From the NCBI GenBank assembly GCA_003605055.1, contig QZKP01000073.1, forward strand, positions 1 through 49,784: a stretch of 49,784 bases of DNA, read 5' to 3'. The position numbers and the translations under genes are program-made. The stretch is from Desulfarculus sp. Lineage in GTDB: Bacteria; Desulfobacterota; Desulfarculia; Desulfarculales; Desulfarculaceae. The notes under the pieces are model-generated. The model did not search any database. It was given only the letters and a program-made list of their open reading frames with translations, and was not told where the DNA came from. Below are positions 41,879 to 49,169 of the stretch, one piece after another. Numbering within the stretch: position 1 is the first letter of the stretch; every line of letters begins with the position of its first letter.

Positions 41879-43893
41879 GCGAGCGCTTCTACATCACCAC
41901 CCCCATCTACTACGTGAACGCCGAGCCCCACCTGGGCCACGCCTACACCACCATCGTGGCCGACGTGGCCGCCCGCTTCCACCGCCTGGCCGGCTATGAG
42001 GCCCGCTTCCAGACCGGCACCGACGAGCACGGCGACAAGATCGCCCAGGCCGCCGCGGCCCAGGGCCTGGCGCCCAAGGCCTACGCCGACCGCATCAGCG
42101 GGCTGTTCCGCTCCCTCTGGCCGCAGCTCAACGTCGCCCCGGACCGCTTCGTGCGCACCACCGACCCCGGCCACATTAAGGTGGTGCAGGCGGTGCTGCA
42201 GAAGGTCTATGACGCGGACGACATCTATTTTGCCAAGTACGGCGGCCACTACTGCGTGGGCTGCGAGCGCTTCCTGACCGAGCACGAGCTGGTGGGCGGC
42301 TGCTGCCCGGACCACGGCACCACGCCCATCTTTCAGGAGGAGGAGAACTACTTCTTCCGCATGACCGCCTACACCGGCCGGCTGCAGGAGCACATCCGGG
42401 CCCACCCGGAGTTCATCCGGCCCGAGCGCTACCAGAACGAGGTGCTGGCCATGCTGGACCAGGGCCTGGAGGACCTGTGCATCTCCCGGCCCAAGAGCCG
42501 CCTGATCTGGGGCATCGAGCTGCCCTTCGACGCGGACTACGTGACCTACGTCTGGTTCGACGCCCTGATCAACTACCTCTCGGGCCTGGACTGGCCCGAC
42601 GGGCCGGCCTTTCGGGAGTTCTGGCCCGCGGCCCAGCACCTGATCGCCAAGGACATACTCAAGCCCCACGCCGTGTTCTGGCCCACCATGCTCATGTCCC
42701 TGGCCAAGGCCGAGGGCCGGCCGGCCGAGGACTACCTGTACCAGCACCTGAACGTGCACGGCTACTGGAACGTGGACCAGGCCAAGATGTCCAAGTCCCT
42801 GGGCAACGTGGTGCGGCCCTTGGAGCTGGCGGCCAAGTACGGGGTGGAGGCCTTCCGCTATTTCCTGCTGCGCGAGATGACCTTCGGCCTGGACAGCAGC
42901 TTCAGCGAGGAGGCGCTCATCGAGCGCTACAACGCGGACCTGGCCAACGACCTGGGCAACCTGTTCAGCCGGGTGCTGAACATGCTGCACAAGTACCGGG
43001 GCGGGGTGGTGCCGGAGGCGGAGGCGGCAGTAAACAAGGAAAGCGGGCAATATGAGCCCAATGCTCCCTGGGAGACCTGCCTGGGCTTCTTTTCGTGGGT
43101 CTGGCAACAGGCGCACCTCTACCAGCAGGAGATGGAGTCCTTCCAATTCCATCGCGCCTTGTCCGTGGTATGGGATATCATCAGGGCAACCAACAAGTTC
43201 GTAGTCACCCATGAGCCTTGGACCTTGGCCAAGGACCCTGCCCGGGCAACGGAGCTGGACAAGGTCCTTTTCACCCTTTCCCAACTTCTGGCCGACATAG
43301 CCGTTTTGATCTGGCCGGTGATGCCCGAGACCGCCCAGGGCATGGCCGCGGTTCTGGGGATGCGCGGCATCGAACCAGGGATGCTCGAAATGGTGATGTC
43401 CTCAACGCATCTCCTGCCCGCCGGCGCCCAGGCCGCCGAGCCCCCCGCCCTGTTCCCCCGCATAGACACGGCCAAGGTGCAGGCCAAGGCCGCCAAGGCC
43501 GGCCAAAAGGCCGAGGCCAGGCCAAAGGAGGCCGCCGTGAACGACGAGCAGACCAGCGCCAGCGACGAGCAGATCAGCATCGAGGAGTTCGGCCGGGTGC
43601 AGCTCAAGGTGGCCACGGTGCTGGCCGCCGAGCGCATCGATGGCGCGGACCGGCTCTTAAAGCTCAGCGTGGACGCGGGCGAGCCCCAGCCGCGCACCCT
43701 GGTGGCCGGCGTGGCCCAGCACTACGCGCCCGAGGAGCTGAAGGGCCGCCAGGTGGTGATCGTGGCCAACCTCAAGCCGGCCAAGCTGCGCGGGGTGACC
43801 AGCCAGGGCATGGTCCTGGCCGCGGTGGGCGAGCAAGGCCTGTGCATCGTCTCGCCCAGCAAAGAGATGCCGCCGGGCTCCAAGGTGCGCTAG
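41875..43893 (+). CDS. metG: methionine-tRNA ligase with C-terminal tRNA-binding domain
   Basis: Charges tRNA-Met. It is 672 residues. Class I signatures are PHLGHAY (His19-His22) and KMSKS (about residue 304). A zinc-type knuckle lies near residue 124 (YCVGCERF ... GCCPDHG). The anticodon domain follows, then a low-complexity Lys/Ala linker and a C-terminal OB-type tRNA-binding domain (about 565-672, EFGRVQLKVATVLAAERI). The segment around 43020-43410 has plainly lower G+C than the rest. ATG overlaps the ricT stop. Confidence 0.97.
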   Translation: MSERFYITTPIYYVNAEPHLGHAYTTIVADVAARFHRLAGYEARFQTGTDEHGDKIAQAAAAQGLAPKAYADRISGLFRSLWPQLNVAPDRFVRTTDPGHIKVVQAVLQKVYDADDIYFAKYGGHYCVGCERFLTEHELVGGCCPDHGTTPIFQEEENYFFRMTAYTGRLQEHIRAHPEFIRPERYQNEVLAMLDQGLEDLCISRPKSRLIWGIELPFDADYVTYVWFDALINYLSGLDWPDGPAFREFWPAAQHLIAKDILKPHAVFWPTMLMSLAKAEGRPAEDYLYQHLNVHGYWNVDQAKMSKSLGNVVRPLELAAKYGVEAFRYFLLREMTFGLDSSFSEEALIERYNADLANDLGNLFSRVLNMLHKYRGGVVPEAEAAVNKESGQYEPNAPWETCLGFFSWVWQQAHLYQQEMESFQFHRALSVVWDIIRATNKFVVTHEPWTLAKDPARATELDKVLFTLSQLLADIAVLIWPVMPETAQGMAAVLGMRGIEPGMLEMVMSSTHLLPAGAQAAEPPALFPRIDTAKVQAKAAKAGQKAEARPKEAAVNDEQTSASDEQISIEEFGRVQLKVATVLAAERIDGADRLLKLSVDAGEPQPRTLVAGVAQHYAPEELKGRQVVIVANLKPAKLRGVTSQGMVLAAVGEQGLCIVSPSKEMPPGSKVR

Positions 43894-43915
43894 CCGCCAC
43901 GGCGCCGCGCCCAAA

Positions 43916-43952
43916 GGCAAGGCCCCCGGCCGCGCTGGCCGGGGGCCTTGCC
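43916..43952. terminator. bidirectional terminator between metG and the ComEA-like gene
   Basis: A perfect 16-bp stem, GGCAAGGCCCCCGGCC pairing across the loop GCGCT, in the gap between two convergent genes. There is no long T-run, but the stem is very strong. Confidence 0.75.
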
Positions 43953-43971
43953 ATGTTCGGAGACGGGCCGG

Positions 43972-44334
43972 CTACTTCACCACGATGATCGCCTTGTTGG
44001 CCTCGAAGGTCTTCTTGCCGATGCCCTTGATCTTCATGATGTCCTGAGGGGCCTTGAAGGCGCCCTTCTTGGCGCGGTAGTCCACGATGGCCTTAGCCAG
44101 CTTGTCGCCCACGCCCTTGAGCTGCTTGAGCTCCTTGACGCCCGCGGTGTTGATGTTGATGGTCTTGGCCGCCGCCGGCTTGGCCACCGGCTGGACCGCC
44201 GGCTTGGCCGCCTTGGGATCAGCCGCCTTGACCGCCGGGGCCGCGGGCTTGTCAGCCGCCAGGGCCAGGCCCGCAAAAGAAACCGCCAGCATCAGAGCCA
44301 GGCTCAGGGCCGCAAACCGCTTGGTCGCTTTCAT
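43972..44334 (-). CDS. ComEA-like helix-hairpin-helix protein
   Basis: A 120-residue secreted protein. It has a signal peptide (hydrophobic residues about 8-26, ending ALA), an Ala/Pro/Lys-rich linker, and a helix-hairpin-helix DNA-binding domain (ININTAGVKELKQLKGVGDK, then IMKIKGIGKKTFEANK). ComEA proteins bind DNA in the periplasm for natural transformation; single-domain copies occur widely in proteobacteria. GGAGA lies seven bases before the ATG at 44334. Confidence 0.87.
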   Translation of the reverse strand: MKATKRFAALSLALMLAVSFAGLALAADKPAAPAVKAADPKAAKPAVQPVAKPAAAKTININTAGVKELKQLKGVGDKLAKAIVDYRAKKGAFKAPQDIMKIKGIGKKTFEANKAIIVVK

Positions 44335-44540
44335 TCTCAAGTCTCCTTCGTTAGTTGATTCAACGGGGTTACTGGCCGTTCTCGCACGCGAGGGCCAGCG
44401 CGCAATTATTGGGCAGGCCGGGCCAAGTTTCCATAGGCAATCCTTCGGAATAAGCGCACAATCACCCGGCAGGCCCAAGAATAAGCGCACAAGCGCAGGG
44501 CGCAGGGCGCGCCGGTTTCCCGCCGGCGGCCTCCAAAGGA

Positions 44541-44570
44541 CAAGGCCCCCCGGAGACGCGGGGGGCCTTG
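44541..44570 (-). terminator. terminator after the TraT-like gene
   Basis: An 11-bp perfect stem, CAAGGCCCCCC and GGGGGGCCTTG, 24 bases after the traT-like stop on the minus strand; followed there by TCCTTTGG. Confidence 0.7.
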
Positions 44571-44593
44571 CCGGTGGCCGTGAGGATTGCTGT

Positions 44594-45334
44594 CTAGAAT
44601 ATGCCCGCGATGGACTGGGCAATGCCCTGGCGCAGGGCCGGGTAGGCCTCGGGCCAGGTCAAGTTGGTCTGCCGGGCGCTGGACACGATGCGGGTCTGGT
44701 ACTGCTTCCAGGCCCCGGTGCTGGCCGTCTGCTGCTGCACCGTGGTTTGGCCGGTGCCCTGGCGCAGGTCCGAACGGAAGGTGGTGGCCACGCCGCCGGC
44801 CGTGCGCTCGGAGATCTGCATGTCGGTGACGACCATGTAGGTGACCACCTTGACCAGGGCCCCGGAGATCACCTCGGCCGCGCCGGCGGCCACCGCGCCC
44901 ACCGCGACGCCGGCCCCGGCCTGGCTGCCGCCCAGCACGCCGCCGATGGCCGCGCCGGCCAGGGGCCCGCCGAAGCCGGCCAGGCCGGCGCTCTCCAGGG
45001 CCGATTGATCAGCCTCGCCCACGGAGAGCACGTTGGCCTGCAACAAATACTGGGCCTGGTTGGGGTCCGGCACCACCTTGTAGCCCCGGGCGGCTATGGC
45101 CGCGGCCACCTCGTTTTGCAGGTCAAAGGCCTTGTCGGTGGTGTTGCGCACCTGCACGAACACGGTGCGCTGCACCGGCGCCACCGGCTGCAGGAAGATG
45201 GAGGCGCTCATCTTGTTCTGCACCTGCAGGTCCTTGTAGCGCAGGCCCGTGTAGGTGGCCGCGCAGCCGGCCAGCAGGGCCGCCAGGCCCAGGCAGGCCG
45301 CTATCGCCGTCCAGCGGCTGAGTTTGCTCTTCAT
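44594..45334 (-). CDS. traT: TraT-like outer membrane lipoprotein (complement resistance / surface exclusion family)
   Basis: A 246-residue lipoprotein (lipobox LLAGC, Cys24), the length of F-plasmid TraT (244). Shared features include AATYTGLRYKDLQVQNKMS after the lipobox, then TVFVQVRNTTDKAFD, ARGYKVVPDPNQAQYLLQAN, the Gly/Ala-rich central hydrophobic stretch and ITDMQISER-like VVTDMQISERT. TraT blocks unwanted conjugation and complement attack when on plasmids. Here it is chromosomal, without tra genes around it, and probably an envelope protein. ATG at 45334 has GGAGGA just upstream; longer starts are unlikely. Confidence 0.9.
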   Translation of the reverse strand: MKSKLSRWTAIAACLGLAALLAGCAATYTGLRYKDLQVQNKMSASIFLQPVAPVQRTVFVQVRNTTDKAFDLQNEVAAAIAARGYKVVPDPNQAQYLLQANVLSVGEADQSALESAGLAGFGGPLAGAAIGGVLGGSQAGAGVAVGAVAAGAAEVISGALVKVVTYMVVTDMQISERTAGGVATTFRSDLRQGTGQTTVQQQTASTGAWKQYQTRIVSSARQTNLTWPEAYPALRQGIAQSIAGIF

Positions 45335-45601
45335 TCCATTTCCTCCGCGAACAGGTTGTGCACGGCCGCGGACTTTGACGCCCGTTGGCGTCCGGCCGCA
45401 TGTCACCCCAGGTTCCCCGCCTCCGCCAGCCAGGCCGCGAAGGTCCTCTCTGCCCCCCATTATCCCCCAGCCAGGGCCCTTTGCAAAGCCCCGGGAGGCC
45501 GGCGGCGAGCCTTTCGCCGTAGGCGGTTGCGGGAAGAAATACCAGCCGGCCGGCAACAGGGAAGACGCTGTTTGACCGAATCCTTGCCCCTCGCTAAGGG
45601 A

Positions 45602-46369
45602 CTAAATAGCTTCGTAAACACCTTTACCTATAAATCGTAGCAATCCTTTATCGCGTAGCACCTGCAATTGTTGCCTAATTTTAGCCTTAACGAATTTGTT
45701 TGAAGGGTATAAATTTTGCAATTCTTGTTGGAATGAATACATCTCCGCCAAGAAAAACCGCTGTTTTCCAAGAGATCGGACGCACCTTAGAACGTCAGTG
45801 GCCCACCCCCTCGCTTCCGACTTTTGTGGTTCTAACCATGCAAATCTGGCCCACTTTTCTCTTACAAAAGCAGCGCTTATAGGTTTTTGGTTTTGCACAA
45901 CAAATATCTTTGCATCTTCGGGCAGCCTCGAAAAGAGGATATTACACCCTACCCAGCCGGCGCGGCGCGCGGTGCCGGAAAGAGGTCTGCATCTTTCTAT
46001 GGTGTTGGCGGTTATGAAGAAGCCCGGTATGAACAGGAGATTTTTTACCTTCCATAAATCTTTGTCGTATTCCAGAAAAGCAAAATGGGGGCTACTGTTT
46101 TTTTCTATCCGCTGGATCATGGGATGATAGGCTGCATCTCTTACCTTTTTTCCCAACCTTCCTGCCTTTGACTTTAACTGAATATCGGCCTGACAGGCGG
46201 GACACGAAAAATCCACCGTTTTTGTATTGTCCGATGTCTTTTGCAGGCGGTTGCTCCTGCAGGCTGGACAATACATATTCCGACCGAACCAATTTTCGGT
46301 GACAACTCGTGCGATCTGCGAGGGGCTCTTGTCGCTTTTGGCTAGTTCTGTGCTCAACCTTAACTCCAT
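45602..46369 (-). CDS. DpnI-type methyl-directed restriction endonuclease homologue
   Basis: A 255-residue protein collinear with DpnI (254), which cuts GATC only when adenine is methylated. Zinc cysteines at 34, 37, 56 and 59 (YCPACR and FSCPACQ) and the PD-(D/E)xK residues fall at the same numbers: Asp53, position 64 and Lys66. Position 64 is Gln (DIQLKSK), where DpnI has Glu. The block TARRAGWVGCNI and the C-terminal winged helix (KAKIRQQLQVLRDKGLL) are conserved. The gene is AT-rich and lies between a GC-rich lipoprotein gene and the acs terminator, with no methylase and no partner gene. Likely acquired as a solitary defence gene. Confidence 0.92.
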   Translation of the reverse strand: MELRLSTELAKSDKSPSQIARVVTENWFGRNMYCPACRSNRLQKTSDNTKTVDFSCPACQADIQLKSKAGRLGKKVRDAAYHPMIQRIEKNSSPHFAFLEYDKDLWKVKNLLFIPGFFITANTIERCRPLSGTARRAGWVGCNILFSRLPEDAKIFVVQNQKPISAAFVREKWARFAWLEPQKSEARGWATDVLRCVRSLGKQRFFLAEMYSFQQELQNLYPSNKFVKAKIRQQLQVLRDKGLLRFIGKGVYEAI

Positions 46370-46384
46370 GCTGCTAATCCTAAC

Positions 46385-46419
46385 AAAAAAAGACCGGCGA
46401 GTGTTGCCACCCGCCGGTC
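46385..46419 (-). terminator. Rho-independent terminator of the acs operon
   Basis: On the minus strand the stem ACCGGCG / CGCCGGT (7 bp) is followed by a G-free T-run of seven, TTTTTTT, 103 bases after the acsE stop. The DpnI-like gene begins 16 bases beyond the T-run, so it would need its own promoter or read-through. Confidence 0.82.
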
Positions 46420-46521
46420 AGGTTCCCCGGGGAGCGAAGCCCGCAGGCTTCTAGGGAGGGAGGGAAAAACCCTTTTTGTGGGCAGGGCGGCCGGGCAGGG
46501 CCCCGGCGGCCCGTTTATTTG

Positions 46522-47703
46522 CTAGCGCTGGATGCCCGGCCCGCGCAGGCGCCAGCGGGCCACCGTGCGCTCCACGTACACCGCGTCCGGTCCGGCCACG
46601 CCGGCCTCGCGGTCCGCGCCGTACTCCACGCCCTTGTCCTTCTTGCGGCGGCGGGGGGCCGGGGCCGGCTCGGCCTTGGGCCTGGCCTCGGCCTTGACCT
46701 CTATCTTCTCCTGCTTGGGCGCCGGGGCCGGCGCAGGGGCGGCTGCGGCCGCGGCGGCCGGGGCGGCCGAGGATTTCTGGTAGTGCTCGGCGAACTCCTC
46801 CATGGACTTTTGGCTGGCCCCGCCCTCGACCTCGAACCAGGAGTCTGAGTAGAGGACCTTGCCCAGGATGGCCAGGGCGCCGGCCACGTAGGTGCGGCCG
46901 ATGCCGGGCTCCACCTCCTGGGGGGTGTTGATCTCGCCGTCCATGACCTTGTGCACGATCTGCACCAGTTCCGGGTGGTGGCCCTGGGCGATCTGCATTA
47001 TCAGCTTGTCTTCAAAGTCCACGATGGAGCTGTACATGCCGCTGCGCTCCAGCATGATCATGAAGATCTGGTTCAGGGGCTCGCGCCAGGGGGTGCCGTT
47101 AGAGATGTTGGACAGGCCGTTGGTGCTCTTGGCGCCCGGGCAGATGTCTTGCAACATCTGCATGAAACTCAGGTCGGCCATGAGCTGGTTCTGCTGGATG
47201 TTCACCGGGGTGATGATGGGGTCCACGAACAGCTTCTCGTTGGGGATGCCCAGCTCGTTGGCCGCGTAGCACAGCTCCACGCACAGGGCCGAGCGCTCGT
47301 TCTCGTCCCGGGGCAGGCCGTCCGGCCCCCAGAGTAGGGCCACGGCCTCGGCCTCGTACTTGGCCACCATGGGCCACATCTTGGTGTAGCGCTCGGGCCG
47401 GGCCATGACCGAGTTGACCAGGGCGGTGCCCTTGTGCACCTCCAGGCCGGCCGCGATGGCCTCGATGTTGGAGGTGTCCAGGGCCAGGGGTATGTCCGGC
47501 ACCACCTCCTGCACGGTCTGGACCACCCACTGCATCAGCTCCGGGCCGCCCTTGCGCGCCGGCCCCAGGTTGATGTCTATGTAGTCCACCTTGGCGGCCT
47601 TCTCGGCCAGGGCCAGGCGCTGGATCGGCTCCGGGTTGCGGTCCTTGAAGGCCTGGCCGATCTCCTTTTTGATGACGTTCAGGTTCTCGCCGATAGTTAT
47701 CAT
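46522..47703 (-). CDS. acsE: methyltetrahydrofolate:corrinoid/iron-sulfur protein methyltransferase with C-terminal extension
   Basis: Transfers the methyl group from methyltetrahydrofolate to the cobalt of the corrinoid protein in the Wood-Ljungdahl pathway. The core (residues 1 to about 262) is the MeTr TIM barrel; folate-binding residues correspond to Asp76, Asn97, Asp161 and Asn199 (LALDTSN, ALVNSV, FVDPIITP, GLSNISNG). Moorella AcsE has 262 residues; this protein has 393. The extra part is a conserved-looking segment to about residue 311, then an Ala/Pro-rich linker (about 312-350) and a basic tail. It follows acsC with 35 bp between them. Confidence 0.93.
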   Translation of the reverse strand: MITIGENLNVIKKEIGQAFKDRNPEPIQRLALAEKAAKVDYIDINLGPARKGGPELMQWVVQTVQEVVPDIPLALDTSNIEAIAAGLEVHKGTALVNSVMARPERYTKMWPMVAKYEAEAVALLWGPDGLPRDENERSALCVELCYAANELGIPNEKLFVDPIITPVNIQQNQLMADLSFMQMLQDICPGAKSTNGLSNISNGTPWREPLNQIFMIMLERSGMYSSIVDFEDKLIMQIAQGHHPELVQIVHKVMDGEINTPQEVEPGIGRTYVAGALAILGKVLYSDSWFEVEGGASQKSMEEFAEHYQKSSAAPAAAAAAAPAPAPAPKQEKIEVKAEARPKAEPAPAPRRRKKDKGVEYGADREAGVAGPDAVYVERTVARWRLRGPGIQR

Positions 47704-47738
47704 GGGTCACCCTCTGCTTATGGAAAAAGAAGGGAGGC

Positions 47739-49085
47739 CTACTTGTTCGGCGCCCACTCCTTGAGGAATTTGGTCAGGTGCGCGGCCTCGCGCGGGCCCA
47801 CCTGGATGTTCCAGCCGGGCAGCTCCTCCTCCACGTCGCCGGCGATGGCCGCGGCGTAGCCGGGGATCACCAGGGACTTGTGGCTGATCTTTTCCTCGGC
47901 CTTGATCTTCTTGACGAACATGCCCACGTCGTCGCCGGAGAACTTGCCCGCGGCCCAGGCGGTCATGACCGACAGGCCCTCGGTGTCCTTGATCAACAGC
48001 CAGGCCGGCACGCGCGAGGACTCGATCTCGCCGCTGACGATGAAGTAGGTGAGCGAGAAGTTGGTGGTGATGAGTAGCGGGCTGTCCGGGCTGGGGCCGC
48101 CGATCTCGTAGATGCCCTCGGTCACGGTCATGGGGCGCTGGGGGTCGGTGTAGATGTTCAGGCGCTCCAAGAGGAGCGGGAACACCACCTCGGCGGTCAG
48201 GTCGCCGAGCACGATGATGCCCGCGTACTTGGCGATGAGCAGGGCCGCGGCCACCACCTGCTCGTCCAGGCTGGCGCCCAGCTCGTTGGCGAAGCAGATG
48301 GTGGGGAAGCCCAGGGTGCGGTTCTGCTTTAAGAGGGCCGCGCGGCGCATGGCGATCTGGTCCTGGAACACGCCGGACAGATCGCGGGCGCCGCTGTCTA
48401 TGACCAGGTCCTTGTGCCCGGCCGCGGTCAGCTCGTCGGACAGCTCCATGGCCTCCTCCAGGTCCACCGCCTTGATGGCCAGGGGCAGGCCCAGCTCGCC
48501 GGCCAGGGCGCTCATCTTGTCGGCGTTGGCGCTGGTGGCCGCGTAAATGAGGGGCTTCTTGTCCTTGATTGCCTTGGCCGCCGGGGCCAGGACCGCGGCG
48601 TCCTCGCAGGCCAGGATCAGGGACAGGTTGCTGTTGTCGCTCACCGCCCTGGCCGCGGCCTCGAACTTGGCCGCATCATTGCTGGCGCACTCCAGGAACA
48701 CCAGCTCGGGCCTGAGGTTCAGGCCCACGCGCTCATACTGGAAGCCGGACCACTTCTTCACCTTGCCGGCGATGTCGCCGTCGGTGTCCTTGATCAGCCC
48801 GGCGATGCCCGGCGGGTTGAAGAAGGTCTTTTCGTGGCGGAACAGCACCGTCTCGCCGCCGATCTTCACGGCGGTGTCGCCGGCGCCCACGGTGAGGGGC
48901 CGGATGGGGGGCGCGCTGGCCTCGGCCAACTGTTCGCGGGCCTCCTCGGAGACGTAGGGGCAGGCGTCCAGCTCGGCCTTGCCCGCGGCCAGGTTCATGG
49001 CGAAGGCAAGGCAGGTGGGCACCCCGCACTCCCCGCAGTTGGTCTTGGGGAGTAGTTTGAATATCTGAATGCCGGTCAGGGCCAT
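47739..49085 (-). CDS. acsC: corrinoid/iron-sulfur protein large subunit
   Basis: Carries the [4Fe-4S] cluster that reduces the corrinoid cobalt and the cobalamin-binding part of the methyl carrier. It is 448 residues. Cluster cysteines are C17, C20, C25 and C42 (NCGECGVPTC and DACPY). The middle is a TIM barrel, and the last part (from about residue 330, TNFSLTYFIVSGEIESS) is the corrinoid-binding domain. It pairs with AcsD, which is not in the window. Placed between acsB and acsE on the same strand. Confidence 0.95.
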   Translation of the reverse strand: MALTGIQIFKLLPKTNCGECGVPTCLAFAMNLAAGKAELDACPYVSEEAREQLAEASAPPIRPLTVGAGDTAVKIGGETVLFRHEKTFFNPPGIAGLIKDTDGDIAGKVKKWSGFQYERVGLNLRPELVFLECASNDAAKFEAAARAVSDNSNLSLILACEDAAVLAPAAKAIKDKKPLIYAATSANADKMSALAGELGLPLAIKAVDLEEAMELSDELTAAGHKDLVIDSGARDLSGVFQDQIAMRRAALLKQNRTLGFPTICFANELGASLDEQVVAAALLIAKYAGIIVLGDLTAEVVFPLLLERLNIYTDPQRPMTVTEGIYEIGGPSPDSPLLITTNFSLTYFIVSGEIESSRVPAWLLIKDTEGLSVMTAWAAGKFSGDDVGMFVKKIKAEEKISHKSLVIPGYAAAIAGDVEEELPGWNIQVGPREAAHLTKFLKEWAPNK

Positions 49086-49128
49086 GGTCCACTCCTTCCC
49101 GAGGAACCTGCATTAACAAAGGTCGGGC

Positions 49129-49156
49129 GCGGGGGCCCCGGGCCAGGGGCCCCCGC
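49129..49156 (-). terminator. GC hairpin between acsB and acsC
   Basis: An 11-bp perfect stem, GCGGGGGCCCC and GGGGCCCCCGC, with a 6-base loop, 13 bases after the acsB stop. With no real T-run it may be a stabiliser or partial terminator that sets the acsB to acsC ratio. Confidence 0.45.
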
Positions 49157-49169
49157 GGGGTCGCAGGGT

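Noticed and set aside
44448..44491. Two copies of GAATAAGCGCACA 31 bp apart
   Set aside because: Only two short copies; could be a binding site but nothing else supports it.
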